64,000 nucleotides of DNA from Candidatus Falkowbacteria bacterium (GCA_026396835.1 JAPLWA010000006.1:48088-112087), one strand, 5' to 3'; numbered from the stretch's first letter, positions 15,063 through 23,296 are shown. Program-made: numbers and translations. The notes: generated by a model not told the origin, from the letters alone.

Positions 15063-16262
15063 CTATGCGCGGGGAAGGGCTGGGGATAGGGCTTTTTCCA
15101 AAACAATTATTTCTCTAAAAATAGTTTGGTTATCGCGGCCGTAAATAAATGACTGGCGCGGCGTTAAACCTTCTTTAACTTGTAAATCTTCAGGTAGATA
15201 ATTTATCACCTTAAAACTAGCTAAATCTAGCGGCAAATAATTTAAGTCGTGACCCTGTCTAAAAATTGGTAAAGCCAAAACAATTCTTTTGCCTGGTTTT
15301 ATGACTTTATAAAAATCTTTAAGACAAGCATTGTATAAAGTAGTTAATTCTTTAACTACGTTTTTTAAATCTAGCTTACCGCGTTGTGGTCCAAGATAAA
15401 CTTCGGCCACTATCGCATCAATGCTATTGGCTTTATATAAAACTGAAATTTCTTTAGCATCTGCTTTCTCTAATTTAGGAAAATTTTTCAAAGCATAGCG
15501 CTTCGCAATCCAAGCGATATTTATTTCTGAGTCAGTTATAGCTTTAGCTGAAATATCTGAGCCTAAAATATTACTATAACCCATTAGCATTGCTTCGGTT
15601 AAAATTGTGCCTGAGCCACAAAATGGATCAACTACTAAATCAGTTTTTTTAACGGCCGCTAAGTTCAACATAATTTGTGCTAGCTTTGGTGGCAACATAC
15701 CGGAATGATCATCGCGTGCTGGACGACCATAATCTCTTTGTGACAAATCCTTAAATGGTTGCACGGCTAAGGTTACGCCAACTAAAGTTTTTTTATTAGC
15801 TGTTAAAAAAACTAATTCGCGGCCCGAGTTTGATAATAATTTATTTTGTTCGACTACTACGCTTGATAAAGTTGTTTCGCGACTAGTTACCCAACGACAA
15901 GAAACACCTTGATCACGGAATTTATTTTTTATTGTCATGCCAACTATTTTTGGCACTGGGCCATTATGGCCATAACTAGAAACACCAAAAGAAAATTTAC
16001 CTGACTCTGGTAAAAATTTACTTAAAACTTCAACGCTCTTATCGGTGGCCTCAGCAATGCGAGCTAAACTAGTCTCAATGCGGCCGGCTTTAATCGTACC
16101 GCCAACAGTTTTCAAAAACTCAGGAACGTTAAGTTCCTGTTCTAAACTAAGCACCAAGGCATTGGCGCCGCATAAATGAGCTTTGGTCGCTTTTGGTAAA
16201 GCTGCCAAAATCTCGGCCATTGATAGTAAGGGATGATTCCCTAAAACGAAAAAGTAATCCAT
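15063..16262 (-). CDS. Trm11/TrmG10-type RNA methyltransferase
   Basis: 399 residues from the ATG at 16262 (DYFFVLGNHPLLSMAEILA); an earlier in-frame ATG only adds MCYCCF. The C-terminal half is a SAM-dependent methylase: DLVVDPFCGSGTILTEAM is motif I with the preceding strand, and DAIVAEVYLGPQRGK takes the place of the usual (D/N)PPY catalytic motif. The N-terminal half resembles the substrate-binding part of tRNA guanosine-N2 methylases. The last residues (SPALPRA) are encoded by a GC-rich repeat, so the natural C-terminus may have been altered. Probable tRNA m2G modification, by family. Confidence 0.7.
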   Translation of the reverse strand: MDYFFVLGNHPLLSMAEILAALPKATKAHLCGANALVLSLEQELNVPEFLKTVGGTIKAGRIETSLARIAEATDKSVEVLSKFLPESGKFSFGVSSYGHNGPVPKIVGMTIKNKFRDQGVSCRWVTSRETTLSSVVVEQNKLLSNSGRELVFLTANKKTLVGVTLAVQPFKDLSQRDYGRPARDDHSGMLPPKLAQIMLNLAAVKKTDLVVDPFCGSGTILTEAMLMGYSNILGSDISAKAITDSEINIAWIAKRYALKNFPKLEKADAKEISVLYKANSIDAIVAEVYLGPQRGKLDLKNVVKELTTLYNACLKDFYKVIKPGKRIVLALPIFRQGHDLNYLPLDLASFKVINYLPEDLQVKEGLTPRQSFIYGRDNQTIFREIIVLEKALSPALPRA

Positions 16263-16427
16263 AAAGCAACAATAACACAAGAAAAGCCGCTTTGCTAGCC
16301 AGGATCAATGCCGGGTGCCTTAGCTCTTGATTTCTTAAAAAGCTTATGTTAGTCTATAAGCATACAATTTTATTAATACCTTTCCCATATTTGCTTTCGA
16401 GCAGATAATATAGCAATTTTGACTATA

Positions 16428-16506
16428 TTACAGGTATTCTTGCTTCACCCCTCCAAGGTGTTGGTGTCATATTGGCACCACAAGAATCCTATGGAGGTTT
16501 TTTTAT
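16428..16506 (+). promoter_or_regulatory. Structured rpsF leader with possible attenuator
   Basis: ATTCTTG pairs with CAAGAAT around two smaller hairpins, one being GGTG...CACC. An alternative fold pairs CCCTCCA with TGGAGG followed by seven T, an intrinsic terminator. Two exclusive folds just before rpsF fit autoregulation by S6:S18, but the known leader motif was not matched base by base. Confidence 0.45.
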
Positions 16507-16508
16507 TG

Positions 16509-16586
16509 TCATCCCCGCGAAAGCGGGGAACTAAATTAGAAATTTTATTAACATAAGATTCCCCGGTCAAGCCGGGGAATGACACA
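16509..16586. repeat. Palindromic repeat pair before rpsF
   Basis: TCATCCCCGCGAAAGCGGGGA and TTCCCCGGTCAAGCCGGGGAA face each other, ending in ATGACA; members of the same family as 11725 and 37661. Confidence 0.6.
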
Positions 16587-16592
16587 AAATCT

Positions 16593-17147
16593 ATGTCTAG
16601 AGTAAAATCATCTGAGCTACCGCACTATGAATTGCTCTGCCTCTTCTCTAACAAGTTTAGTGAAACTGAGGTTGAACCAATTAAAGCTGGTGTGATCAAG
16701 CTTATCAATGACCAAGGTGGCAAAATCACCTTAGAAGAATATTGGGGTAAGCGTAAGTTAGCTTATCGCGTTGACGGTTTCCGTAACGGTTATTATTTGT
16801 TAGTTGAGTTTGATCTAGAAGGACCAAAACTTAACGAAATAACTAATCGTTTGCGCTTGTCAAAAGATATTCTACGTCACCAGGTTATTAAAAAGCACAA
16901 GAAGACGGCTGAAGAAATTGTCGAAGACAAAAAAATCGCAGCCAAGATTGCTGCTCGAAAGAATGAAGAAGAAAAAGTTGAAACAGCCAAAAAAGAAGCT
17001 CGGGCTGAAGAAATAAAAGAAGAAGAAAAGAAAGAAGAGAAAAAAGAAAGCAAAAAAGAAATTAAATCAGAGGACGACACTCGAACCGATCTTAAGAACC
17101 TTGATGAAGAATTGGATAAGATCATCGACGCCGCTAACCTTCTATAA
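16593..17147 (+). CDS. rpsF: Ribosomal protein bS6 with long charged tail
   Basis: 184 residues. The first ~100 are the S6 fold (YELLCLFSNKFSETEVEPIK, then YWGKRKLAYRVDGFRNGYY and LRLSKDILRHQVIKK). The usual family length is near 100-135; here an 80-residue tail of Lys/Glu repeats (EEKKEEKKESKKEIKSE) follows and is predicted to be a charged helix or disordered. S6 pairs with S18 (encoded two genes on) in the platform of the small subunit. First gene of rpsF-ssb-rpsR. Confidence 0.95.
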   Translation: MSRVKSSELPHYELLCLFSNKFSETEVEPIKAGVIKLINDQGGKITLEEYWGKRKLAYRVDGFRNGYYLLVEFDLEGPKLNEITNRLRLSKDILRHQVIKKHKKTAEEIVEDKKIAAKIAARKNEEEKVETAKKEARAEEIKEEEKKEEKKESKKEIKSEDDTRTDLKNLDEELDKIIDAANLL

Positions 17148-17160
17148 TTAATTAAACAAC

Positions 17161-17188
17161 AAGATCCTGGCTTTCGCCAGGACAACAA
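17161..17188. repeat. Small palindromic repeat between rpsF and ssb
   Basis: GATCCTGGCTTTCGCCAGGAC, a half-copy of the genome's TCATCC-type palindrome, followed by an AGCCGCC...GGCGGC-like pair up to 17224. Confidence 0.5.
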
Positions 17189-17232
17189 GTTGATTATTCT
17201 TAAGCCGCCTTTCCCTTAAGCGGCAAAATAAT

Positions 17233-17733
17233 ATGAATCTTAATAAAGCTATGATCATCGGTAACGTTACCCGTGATCCAGAAGTACGCCAAACCTCTAG
17301 CGGTGCTTCAGTTGCTACTTTCAGTGTCGCAACTAATTTCGTTTGGAATGATCCAAGCGGTTCAAAGCAAGAAAGAGTTGAATTCCATAACATTGTAGCC
17401 TGGAGAAAGCTAGCTGAAATCTGCGGACAATATCTACACAAAGGCTCTAAAGTTTATGTTGAGGGTCGTTTGCAAACCAGAGATTGGGTTGGCAAAGATG
17501 GTGTTAAACGTTTTTCTACTGAAATTATTGCTGAAAACCTAATTATGCTCGACAAAGCCGGAACTAACGGCGGACAACGCCCAGCTTACCAAGCGGCCGG
17601 AAATGGCGCTGCTAATGAACAATATTCTCAAAAAGCACCTGACAGTGAACCAGTCATTAACTATGACGAACCAATGGGTGGCTTTGATGCATCAGCTGAT
17701 GATGAAATCAAAGTTGAGAATATTCCTTTCTAA
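17233..17733 (+). CDS. ssb: Single-stranded DNA-binding protein
   Basis: 166 residues. OB-fold from residue 1 to ~110 with the family start NLNKAMIIGNVTRDPEVRQT, then FHNIVAWRKLAEICGQYL and KGSKVYVEGRLQTR. A Gly/Asn-rich linker leads to an acidic C-terminus ending DDEIKVENIPF, the peptide that recruits repair and replication partners. It sits between rpsF and rpsR, the common bacterial order. Confidence 0.95.
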   Translation: MNLNKAMIIGNVTRDPEVRQTSSGASVATFSVATNFVWNDPSGSKQERVEFHNIVAWRKLAEICGQYLHKGSKVYVEGRLQTRDWVGKDGVKRFSTEIIAENLIMLDKAGTNGGQRPAYQAAGNGAANEQYSQKAPDSEPVINYDEPMGGFDASADDEIKVENIPF

Positions 17734-17751
17734 AGAAATAATTTACCCTCT

Positions 17752-17982
17752 ATGACAAAAACAGCTATCAAAGAGAAAAAACAGTGCTATTTCAAAAGCA
17801 ATAACATCAAAGAAATTGATTACAAGGATGTCGAACTTTTGAAAAAGTTTATTAACAGCTATGGCCAAATTTTGCCAAAGCGACGTACTGGTGTTTCTGC
17901 AAAGTATCAGAGAAAATTAGCCGAAGCCGTTAAGCGTGCTCGTATTATGGCTTTGCTACATTTCCCAAATCAAAGACGCTAA
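17752..17982 (+). CDS. rpsR: Ribosomal protein bS18
   Basis: 76 residues with the S18 core: [40 protein letters not shown] and [14 protein letters not shown]. Binds 16S rRNA as a heterodimer with S6. It lies 18 bases after ssb in the same operon. No zinc-binding Cys set is present, apart from one early Cys. Confidence 0.95.
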   Translation: MTKTAIKEKKQCYFKSNNIKEIDYKDVELLKKFINSYGQILPKRRTGVSAKYQRKLAEAVKRARIMALLHFPNQRR

Positions 17983-18115
17983 AAGATTTAATTTTATAAT
18001 TTTTAATTTTGTAATTTTATAATTAATGTTAAAATTTTTAATTTCTAAACTAAAAATTAAGACATTAAAAATTAACTAAAAATTAAAAACTACAAAATTA
18101 TAAAATTCTCCCTCT

Positions 18116-18673
18116 ATGTTAAGTTTAAATGAAATCAAACTAGGTACTGTTGTAACAATCAATGGTGAACCATACATGGTTGTTAAATCAGAACATAATA
18201 AAGTTGCTCGCGGTGGCGCCGTTCTAAAAACCAAACTTAAAAATTTGATTAGCGGCAATATCATGGAACGAACTTGGCAGGGCAACGATAAAGCCGAAGA
18301 GGCTGACGTTGAAAAACGTAAAGCCAACTACTTATACAAAGATGAAAGCTTTGCTTACTTCATGGATATTGAAAACTACGAACAATTTAGTCTAGCCCTA
18401 GAAGACCTAGGCGGCAAAGAAAAATTCATGAAAGATGGCATTGATGTAAACGTTTTATATTTTGAAAGCAAACCAATGAACATCGAATTGCCAATCAAGG
18501 TTGAATTAAAAGTTACTAGCGCTCCTCCTGGAGTACGCGGCAATTCAGCCGGCAATGTTACTAAAACCGCTGAACTAGAAACTGGTGCTATGATCTCTGT
18601 ACCAATGTTTGTAGAAACCGGCGATGTTATTAGAATTAACACTGATTCTGAAGAATACGTAGAAAGAGCCTAG
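18116..18673 (+). CDS. efp: Elongation factor P with Arg at the tip
   Basis: 185 residues, three OB/KOW domains, full length. Start LSLNEIKLGTVVTINGEPYM; the loop that enters the peptidyl-transferase centre reads HNKVARGGAV, so the position of E. coli Lys34 is Arg and the preceding Pro-Gly is Val-Ala. The last domain has SAPPGVRGNSAGNVTKTAEL, typical of the family. EF-P relieves stalling at proline runs. The Arg tip would not be a target for the Lys-modifying EpmA; whether it is modified at all is unknown. Confidence 0.95.
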   Translation: MLSLNEIKLGTVVTINGEPYMVVKSEHNKVARGGAVLKTKLKNLISGNIMERTWQGNDKAEEADVEKRKANYLYKDESFAYFMDIENYEQFSLALEDLGGKEKFMKDGIDVNVLYFESKPMNIELPIKVELKVTSAPPGVRGNSAGNVTKTAELETGAMISVPMFVETGDVIRINTDSEEYVERA

Positions 18674-18689
18674 ACTCAAACCCCTGCCC

Positions 18690-18780
18690 CGTCCCTTCCC
18701 CTTTTTGTCCGCCGATTCGGCAGACAAAAAGGGGAAGGGTGCCTGAGCCCGCCCTGGCGGAGCGAAGGCGGGATAGGGTT
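18690..18780. repeat. GC-rich inverted repeats after efp
   Basis: CCCCTTTTTGTCCGCCGATT mirrored by CGGCAGACAAAAAGGGG forms a long hairpin (about 18700-18740), then a second part, GCCCGCC...GGCGGG, to 18773. Related to the repeat at 14892. Confidence 0.6.
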
Positions 18781-18788
18781 ATATAAAA

Positions 18789-18815
18789 TGAAGACTCCCT
18801 GAAATATGGGAGTTT
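18789..18815 (+). terminator. efp terminator
   Basis: AAGACTCCC-TGAAATAT-GGGAGTTTTTGTT. Confidence 0.7.
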
Positions 18816-18825
18816 TTGTTATATA

Positions 18826-18854
18826 TTGACAAAATGTGATAAAAATGATATAGT
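18826..18854 (+). promoter_or_regulatory. Strong promoter of small membrane-protein cluster A
   Basis: TTGACA, exactly 17 bases, TATAGT. The surrounding sequence ATTGACAAAATG is repeated at the promoter at 20358. Confidence 0.75.
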
Positions 18855-18882
18855 ACAGGATTGCGATCTTTGAAAAACACTT

Positions 18883-18938
18883 AAATTAAGCTTGTTTTCC
18901 CTACCCTTTTTAGAGGTTAGAGACAACAAACTTAATTT
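18883..18938 (+). promoter_or_regulatory. Long leader hairpin A
   Basis: AAATTAAGCTTGTTTTC pairs with GACAACAAACTTAATTT around an inner CCCTACC/GAGGTTAG stem. It lies in the leader between promoter and first start codon; cluster B has a hairpin with the same layout (20412-20484). No T run follows, so it is not a terminator; mRNA stabilisation or protein binding is possible. Confidence 0.6.
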
Positions 18939-18960
18939 AAAAATAAACCGAAAGGTAAAA

Positions 18961-19314
18961 ATGAACTCTATAAATTATACCAACCTATTAATCGCAGTTA
19001 ATAGGGCTAGTTTTGAGGAAACTCAAAACAGCATCATTATCTCTTTTACTATTTTCTTTGCAGGAGTGGTCTTCCTAGGAGCCACAGTAATGCTAAGCAG
19101 TGAGGCATTCAGCAAGCTAGAGGCGTCGGTGCCCTGGTACTTAACACTCATAGCATCACTTATATCATTTGTTATAGGATTATATGTACTTTTGCATTAT
19201 CAGGGTATTATCCGAAAACAACGCCATGGCGCACTGAAGATAATCAATAAGGCAAAAGAAGAAGGCAGAGAACTTGACGTAACAGAACTCGAAGAAGTAT
19301 TTAAACAAATCTAA
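18961..19314 (+). CDS. Small two-helix membrane protein, cluster A
   Basis: 117 residues from the ATG at 18961 (ribosome site GAAAGG); a longer frame would start inside the leader hairpin. Two membrane segments, near residues 24-46 and 57-79, then a basic amphipathic tail (RKQRHGALKIINKAKEEGR). I do not recognise it. The shape is shared with the proteins at 19975, 20493 and 20884. Confidence 0.6.
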   Translation: MNSINYTNLLIAVNRASFEETQNSIIISFTIFFAGVVFLGATVMLSSEAFSKLEASVPWYLTLIASLISFVIGLYVLLHYQGIIRKQRHGALKIINKAKEEGRELDVTELEEVFKQI

Positions 19315-19351
19315 AAACAAAAAACTTAACATAAACCAAAAACACCGAAGA

Positions 19352-19960
19352 ATGAAAACAAGAATCCATTTATTTATTTACGTTTTAATTTGCTTGTTAC
19401 TGATTGCAAACGTAACAGTAAATGCACAGGAAAAGGAAAACAAGAAAAAGAAAAAGAATAAGTATGAGCTTTCAAAACAGGAATATCCTAAAACTGTGGA
19501 AAAGCTTGAACTATCGGAAAATAAATATCCGGACGATAAACAGCCGCTTGAGTTATCTGATCCGAGCGACAACGATCAGATAGAAAAAAGCATCTGGCAA
19601 AAAGACTATTACTACATGGAATTCCACAAAGGCAATGCAAATACTCACGAAGCAGCTGGAAACATATTTGCAATCGGCATATTCAAAAAGGACGGTGCTG
19701 ATTACGTTGTCTTTATGGATAAAGACATGAAGGTGCAATACAATGCAGTCTTGTTCTCTGTTAAAAACGGTGAAGCAAACTCATCATTAATTTCCGGCGA
19801 CTATGAAAATTCAGCCATACCACTTCTAGATATATTCAAACTAAAGGGCTCGGATAATCAAGTAATGTTTTCTGTTTTTAACGAACGATATCAGAGTATC
19901 ACAAATTTCCCTCGCAAGTTTACTATTCTAGAGTTGCAAATTAAAGGGTATAATTACTAA
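19352..19960 (+). CDS. Secreted Lys-rich protein, cluster A
   Basis: 202 residues. Signal peptide 1-26 (HLFIYVLICLLLIANVTVNA, then QE), followed by a Lys run and a repeated motif: YELSKQEYPK, KLELSENKYPD, PLELSDPSDN. The C-terminal 130 residues look like a beta-rich globular domain. The AQ signal-peptidase site is of a kind often seen in Bacteroidota, as is AFSQ in the 21242 product; this hints at transfer but is weak evidence. No function recognised. Confidence 0.6.
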   Translation: MKTRIHLFIYVLICLLLIANVTVNAQEKENKKKKKNKYELSKQEYPKTVEKLELSENKYPDDKQPLELSDPSDNDQIEKSIWQKDYYYMEFHKGNANTHEAAGNIFAIGIFKKDGADYVVFMDKDMKVQYNAVLFSVKNGEANSSLISGDYENSAIPLLDIFKLKGSDNQVMFSVFNERYQSITNFPRKFTILELQIKGYNY

Positions 19961-19974
19961 TTAAAAACAAAAAT

Positions 19975-20262
19975 TTGAGAACAACAGATAAAACAAATAA
20001 ACAATATCAGCTTAATAGCGATATTAAAACAATAAAAGACCATTACGGTAACATGAAAATTTTGATTTTATTATTCTTAGTAATTTCAGCGCCTGCTTTA
20101 ACAATACTTATAAAAAGCATTGTAATACGCACAAATGTGATGAGTCTGACATTAAGCTGGTTCGACCTGATTATTTCAGTCGTTGTTATCGCAACGGTGC
20201 AATTAATATTGCAGGGCGTCCAATCCCATCGAATACGGGGTTTAAGGATGCGCAGAAATTAA
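19975..20262 (+). CDS. Small membrane protein, cluster A
   Basis: 95 residues if the TTG at 19975 is used; an ATG at 20053 gives a shorter 69-residue form with both membrane segments intact. No clear ribosome binding site marks either. Segments near residues 27-49 and 60-83. Ends in an Arg-rich tail. Terminator follows at 20277. Confidence 0.5.
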   Translation: MRTTDKTNKQYQLNSDIKTIKDHYGNMKILILLFLVISAPALTILIKSIVIRTNVMSLTLSWFDLIISVVVIATVQLILQGVQSHRIRGLRMRRN

Positions 20263-20276
20263 CATTGTATATATTT

Positions 20277-20317
20277 TGGACAGATTTTATCGCAAGATAA
20301 CCTCTGTCCATTTTTTT
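20277..20317 (+). terminator. Terminator of cluster A
   Basis: TGGACAGA...TCTGTCCA stem with an inner TTATC/GATAA pair, followed by seven T. Confidence 0.8.
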
Positions 20318-20358
20318 AATTTAAAAATTCTTACAAAAAGCCTAGAACGCCGTGCCTA

Positions 20359-20387
20359 TTGACAAAATGACAAAAATATTATATTAT
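20359..20387 (+). promoter_or_regulatory. Strong promoter of cluster B
   Basis: TTGACA, exactly 17 bases, TATTAT; same flank as the cluster A promoter. Confidence 0.75.
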
Positions 20388-20411
20388 CTTAAATCGTACT
20401 TTTACAATTTT

Positions 20412-20484
20412 GGTTTATATTAGTTGTTTGTTTTTGGCCTTTTTCACAGGTCAGGAACAAACAACTAATTTTACAAAATAAACC
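20412..20484 (+). promoter_or_regulatory. Long leader hairpin B
   Basis: GGTTTAT pairs with ATAAACC and inside it ATTAGTTGTTTGTT with AACAAACAACTAAT, capped by GGCC/GGTC. It occupies almost the whole leader, as hairpin A does. Confidence 0.65.
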
Positions 20485-20492
20485 AAATAAAC

Positions 20493-20891
20493 ATGAAACA
20501 ATTTAATGATTTAGAGTATCTACTTGTTAGAGACATATTACGTCAGGAGCATTTTAGAAACTCATTTGCTCTAAGAAATAGACAGTTCACTAGTGGGATT
20601 ATATTTCTGATGAGCCTCGGAATTCTTATAATCTGGGCTACATACACAAAAAACCTAGATTACACCTCGGAACTTAGCTACCTAATTTTCACAGTATCCG
20701 CATTAGCTATAGCTATTTCTCTCTTCATATTTTGTTTTTCGTTAAACAAGACAACGAGATATGAGACTGATTTAGTAAACCAACTAAGCGAACTAAGTAA
20801 AATTAATAATGAAAGCGGAGAATTCAGTGACAATCTGGTTTTCGAAAAATATTTTCCAACTGATTATAAGGAGGAAGATACAAATGGATGA
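20493..20891 (+). CDS. Small two-helix membrane protein, cluster B
   Basis: 132 residues. Membrane segments near 33-53 and 63-86; both ends are polar. A strong ribosome site for the next gene (AAGGAGGAAG) lies within its last codons and the two genes overlap by 8 bases. No known family. Confidence 0.6.
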   Translation: MKQFNDLEYLLVRDILRQEHFRNSFALRNRQFTSGIIFLMSLGILIIWATYTKNLDYTSELSYLIFTVSALAIAISLFIFCFSLNKTTRYETDLVNQLSELSKINNESGEFSDNLVFEKYFPTDYKEEDTNG

Positions 20892-21216
20892 TTATTATTT
20901 TTATCACCTGCAGGGCAGTATTTTAAAGAAGACTAACCATACACACATTGTGTTAAGTATAATCTCTTCAACTATCTTGATTGCCGGGGTTCTAATGCTA
21001 GTTATCAGTCGCATAGCAGAAAAAACTTCAGTGGCTGATCATGAAGCACATCTGCTGCTTGATTTAGGCTTTATCTTTGCTGCTATTGGATTTATTGGTT
21101 TAATGGCGGGAAAACTATTTCATGCGCACAAAAAGAAATCGAGATTAAACAAGCTTACAGACTTAAATAACAAGAAGAGAAATCCATCGGAAGACGAAAT
21201 TTCGGATTTCATTTAA
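20884..21216 (+). CDS. Small two-helix membrane protein, cluster B
   Basis: 110 residues from the ATG at 20884, chosen because of the strong Shine-Dalgarno just upstream; the longer frame has none. Membrane segments near 25-46 and 61-81, then a basic tail (HAHKKKSRLNKLTDLNNKKR). Overlaps the previous gene, so it is translated from the same mRNA. Confidence 0.6.
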   Translation: MDDYYFYHLQGSILKKTNHTHIVLSIISSTILIAGVLMLVISRIAEKTSVADHEAHLLLDLGFIFAAIGFIGLMAGKLFHAHKKKSRLNKLTDLNNKKRNPSEDEISDFI

Positions 21217-21241
21217 ACAAATCTTAAAAAAGGAAATTGGA

Positions 21242-21706
21242 GTGAAAAATTTAATTGTAATTTTATTTTGCTTCATCGCATTGAGCTCGGCTTTTTCTCA
21301 AAAACAGTGCTCGGAGTTACTCGGTAAGCAATTAACTTTATTGCAATCGAATAACTCATATAATGCATATGACGTATCGATTCTGCCAGACAACAATAGA
21401 AAGGGGCAGAAAATAATTTACTACCGGGAAGATGTGCTCGGCAGTATATTTTCGGAAGATATTGTTTGGGTCGGCATAGACTCAAGCGCATCCCGACAAT
21501 TCATTGTCATCGAGAATTTCAAAGTAATTGCGCTAAGCTATAAAGACATTTCGAATGCTAACTTTATAAAAGAATTTAAACTACCAGGCACAAGATTCAG
21601 TAGCCAAGGAAGTCAGATTATATCTTTCTTTAAAGAAAGTGATAGCAGCTATAGAATTATTACGAATAGCTCTGACAGTTTAGTGTCGCAAAGAATAAAA
21701 TTCTAG
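21242..21706 (+). CDS. Small secreted protein, cluster B
   Basis: 154 residues starting with GTG at 21242, preceded by AAAGGAAATTGGA. Signal peptide 1-19 ends SAFSQ. The mature part is beta-rich with one Cys near its start (QCSELLGKQLTLL). Last gene of cluster B, mirroring the membrane-plus-secreted pattern of cluster A. No family recognised. Confidence 0.6.
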   Translation: MKNLIVILFCFIALSSAFSQKQCSELLGKQLTLLQSNNSYNAYDVSILPDNNRKGQKIIYYREDVLGSIFSEDIVWVGIDSSASRQFIVIENFKVIALSYKDISNANFIKEFKLPGTRFSSQGSQIISFFKESDSSYRIITNSSDSLVSQRIKF

Positions 21707-21722
21707 CTTATCCAAGATAAGC

Positions 21723-21757
21723 AAAAAGGCGGACCAGAATGGACCCGCCTTTTTTTA
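21723..21757 (+). terminator. Terminator of cluster B
   Basis: AAAAAGGCGG...CCGCCTTTTTTT. Confidence 0.8.
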
Positions 21758-21766
21758 AATATCAGA

Positions 21767-21785
21767 ACCACAGATAACACAGATG
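21767..21785. repeat. Left arm of 19-base inverted repeat around the GxxExxY gene
   Basis: AACCACAGATAACACAGAT; exact reverse complement at 22215-22233. Further partial copies (CACACAGATG) follow on the inner side. Confidence 0.8.
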
Positions 21786-21804
21786 CGATGATGCACACAG
21801 ATGA

Positions 21805-22132
21805 TTATTTTATATATCTTTTAACCTCAACCCGTCGTGCTCCAAAGTTGATTAGCAGGCCAACTTTAACACGATAAGCCTCAATATAATTAATTGCTTG
21901 AGCCGTATGAACATCTTCTAATGCAATTAAGGCTTTTAGCTCAACCATAATATCGCTATCCACTACAAAATCCACACGTCGATTACCGATATTTATACCA
22001 TCGTAATAAATATCCATGTCTTTCTCTCTTTCAAATATTAAATTTTCTTTAGCAAATTCATAAGCCAAAGCACGTTGATAGATTACTTCTTGAAAACCAT
22101 TACCTAAATTATTATGTACCTTGAAAGCACAC
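21805..22132 (-). pseudogene. GxxExxY-family protein, 5' end frameshifted
   Basis: From the ATG at 22068 the frame encodes 87 residues, including RRVDFVVDSDIMVELKALI and a C-terminal INFGARRVEVKRYIK, the family's nuclease-like strand pattern. The family usually begins ~30 residues earlier; reading upstream in frame gives CAFKVHNNLGNGFQEVIYQR, the conserved N-terminal helix with its G-x-x-E-x-x-Y, but an in-frame stop precedes it. So the start has probably been lost by frameshift, unless the internal ATG is used. The gene is enclosed by a perfect 19-base inverted repeat, which suggests a small mobile unit. Confidence 0.65.
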
Positions 22133-22166
22133 TAATTTCTGATTTATAATAATTCATAAGTTAAAA

Positions 22167-22193
22167 TAAAAACCCTCTTTCAAGAGGGTTTTT
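22167..22193 (-). terminator. recA terminator
   Basis: AAAAACCCTCTT/AAGAGGGTTTTTA hairpin, 50 bases after the recA stop; works in both directions. Confidence 0.7.
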
Positions 22194-22214
22194 ATTATCT
22201 GTGCTAATCAGTTC

Positions 22215-22233
22215 ATCTGTGTTATCTGTGGTT
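22215..22233. repeat. Right arm of the 19-base inverted repeat
   Basis: ATCTGTGTTATCTGTGGTT, exact reverse complement of 21767-21785; lies just after the recA stop codon. Confidence 0.8.
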
Positions 22234-22240
22234 CAGACAG

Positions 22241-23287
22241 TTACCCAGCAATATCTTTTACTTTAGCCGCGGCCATTATCTGCTTCTTAATTTCTTTCAT
22301 AAGTTTTTGGTCTGCACGCAAAAATTGTCTCGCAGTTTCACGACCGGTGCCGAGTTTAACTTCACCAAAACTATAGGTATTGCCTGACTTATTTACAACG
22401 CCATATTCAATACCTGTGTCAATCAAGTCACCTGACAAAGAAATTCCTTCGTTATACATAATATCAAATTCGGCAGTCTTAAATGGTGAACTAACTTTGT
22501 TTTTAACAATCTTTACCTTAACACGGTTACCAATCGAAACTTCGCCTTGCTTAATTTGTGCGGCACGACGAATTTCAACACGGACTGAAGAATAAAATTT
22601 CAAAGCCATACCACCAGTAGTTGTTTCCGGATTACCAAAGAAAACACCGATCTTCATTCTGATTTGGTTGATGAAGATAACTACAGTTTTAGTTTTAGAA
22701 ACAATGCTTGTTAACTTACGCAAAGCTTGTGACATCAAACGAGCTTGTAAGCCCATATGTGAGTCACCCATATCGCCTTCAATTTCTTTTTTAGGGACAA
22801 GCGCGGCAACCGAGTCAACCACAACGACGTCGATCGCATTAGAGCGAACTAAAGTTTCTAGAATTTCTAAGGCTTGTTCGCCGGTATCAGGCTGAGAGAT
22901 AAGTAAATCCTTAATATTAACACCAATCTTTTTGGCATACTCAGGATCAAGGGCGTGTTCGGCGTCGATAAAAGCAGCAATGCCGCCCTGACGTTGAACT
23001 TCAGCAATAACATGTTGCGCTAAAGTAGTCTTACCTGAAGCTTCTGGTCCATAAATCTCAATTACACGACCACGAGGCATACCGCCAATACCGAGAGCTA
23101 AATCCAAAGATACACAACCAGTAGGCACGGCGTCGATGTCAGTTGCCTGAACGTCGCCGAACTTCATAATCGAGCCCTCACCAAACATTGATTTAATTTG
23201 TTCAACAGCGGCGTCAGCGGCCTGATGCTTAGCATCACCGGTGGCTGCGGCTGGAATTTTTTCTTTCTTGTTTACTTTTTCTGGCAT
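22241..23287 (-). CDS. recA: Recombinase A
   Basis: 348 residues, full length. Walker A GPEASGKT, Walker [21 protein letters not shown] and [20 protein letters not shown] (loop L2) are all intact. RecA pairs homologous DNA strands in repair and natural transformation, and triggers LexA cleavage where present. The N-terminus has a 30-residue Lys/Ala-rich extension. A RodZ-like gene lies 9 bases upstream on the same strand. Confidence 0.97.
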   Translation of the reverse strand: MPEKVNKKEKIPAAATGDAKHQAADAAVEQIKSMFGEGSIMKFGDVQATDIDAVPTGCVSLDLALGIGGMPRGRVIEIYGPEASGKTTLAQHVIAEVQRQGGIAAFIDAEHALDPEYAKKIGVNIKDLLISQPDTGEQALEILETLVRSNAIDVVVVDSVAALVPKKEIEGDMGDSHMGLQARLMSQALRKLTSIVSKTKTVVIFINQIRMKIGVFFGNPETTTGGMALKFYSSVRVEIRRAAQIKQGEVSIGNRVKVKIVKNKVSSPFKTAEFDIMYNEGISLSGDLIDTGIEYGVVNKSGNTYSFGEVKLGTGRETARQFLRADQKLMKEIKKQIMAAAKVKDIAG

Positions 23288-23296
23288 AAAATTAAA

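Larger units (their letters stand above)
16281..16592. other. Gene-free leader of the rpsF operon
   Basis: Contains the promoter region of the divergent methyltransferase, a structured leader with an attenuator-like hairpin (16428-16506) and a pair of palindromic repeats (16509-16586) just before rpsF. No coding frame is apparent. Confidence 0.5.

Noticed and set aside
20493..21216. Holin or toxin-antitoxin pair
   Set aside because: Two-helix membrane proteins can look like holins, but there is no endolysin, and the leader layout is shared with a non-phage cluster; evidence is too thin for the call.
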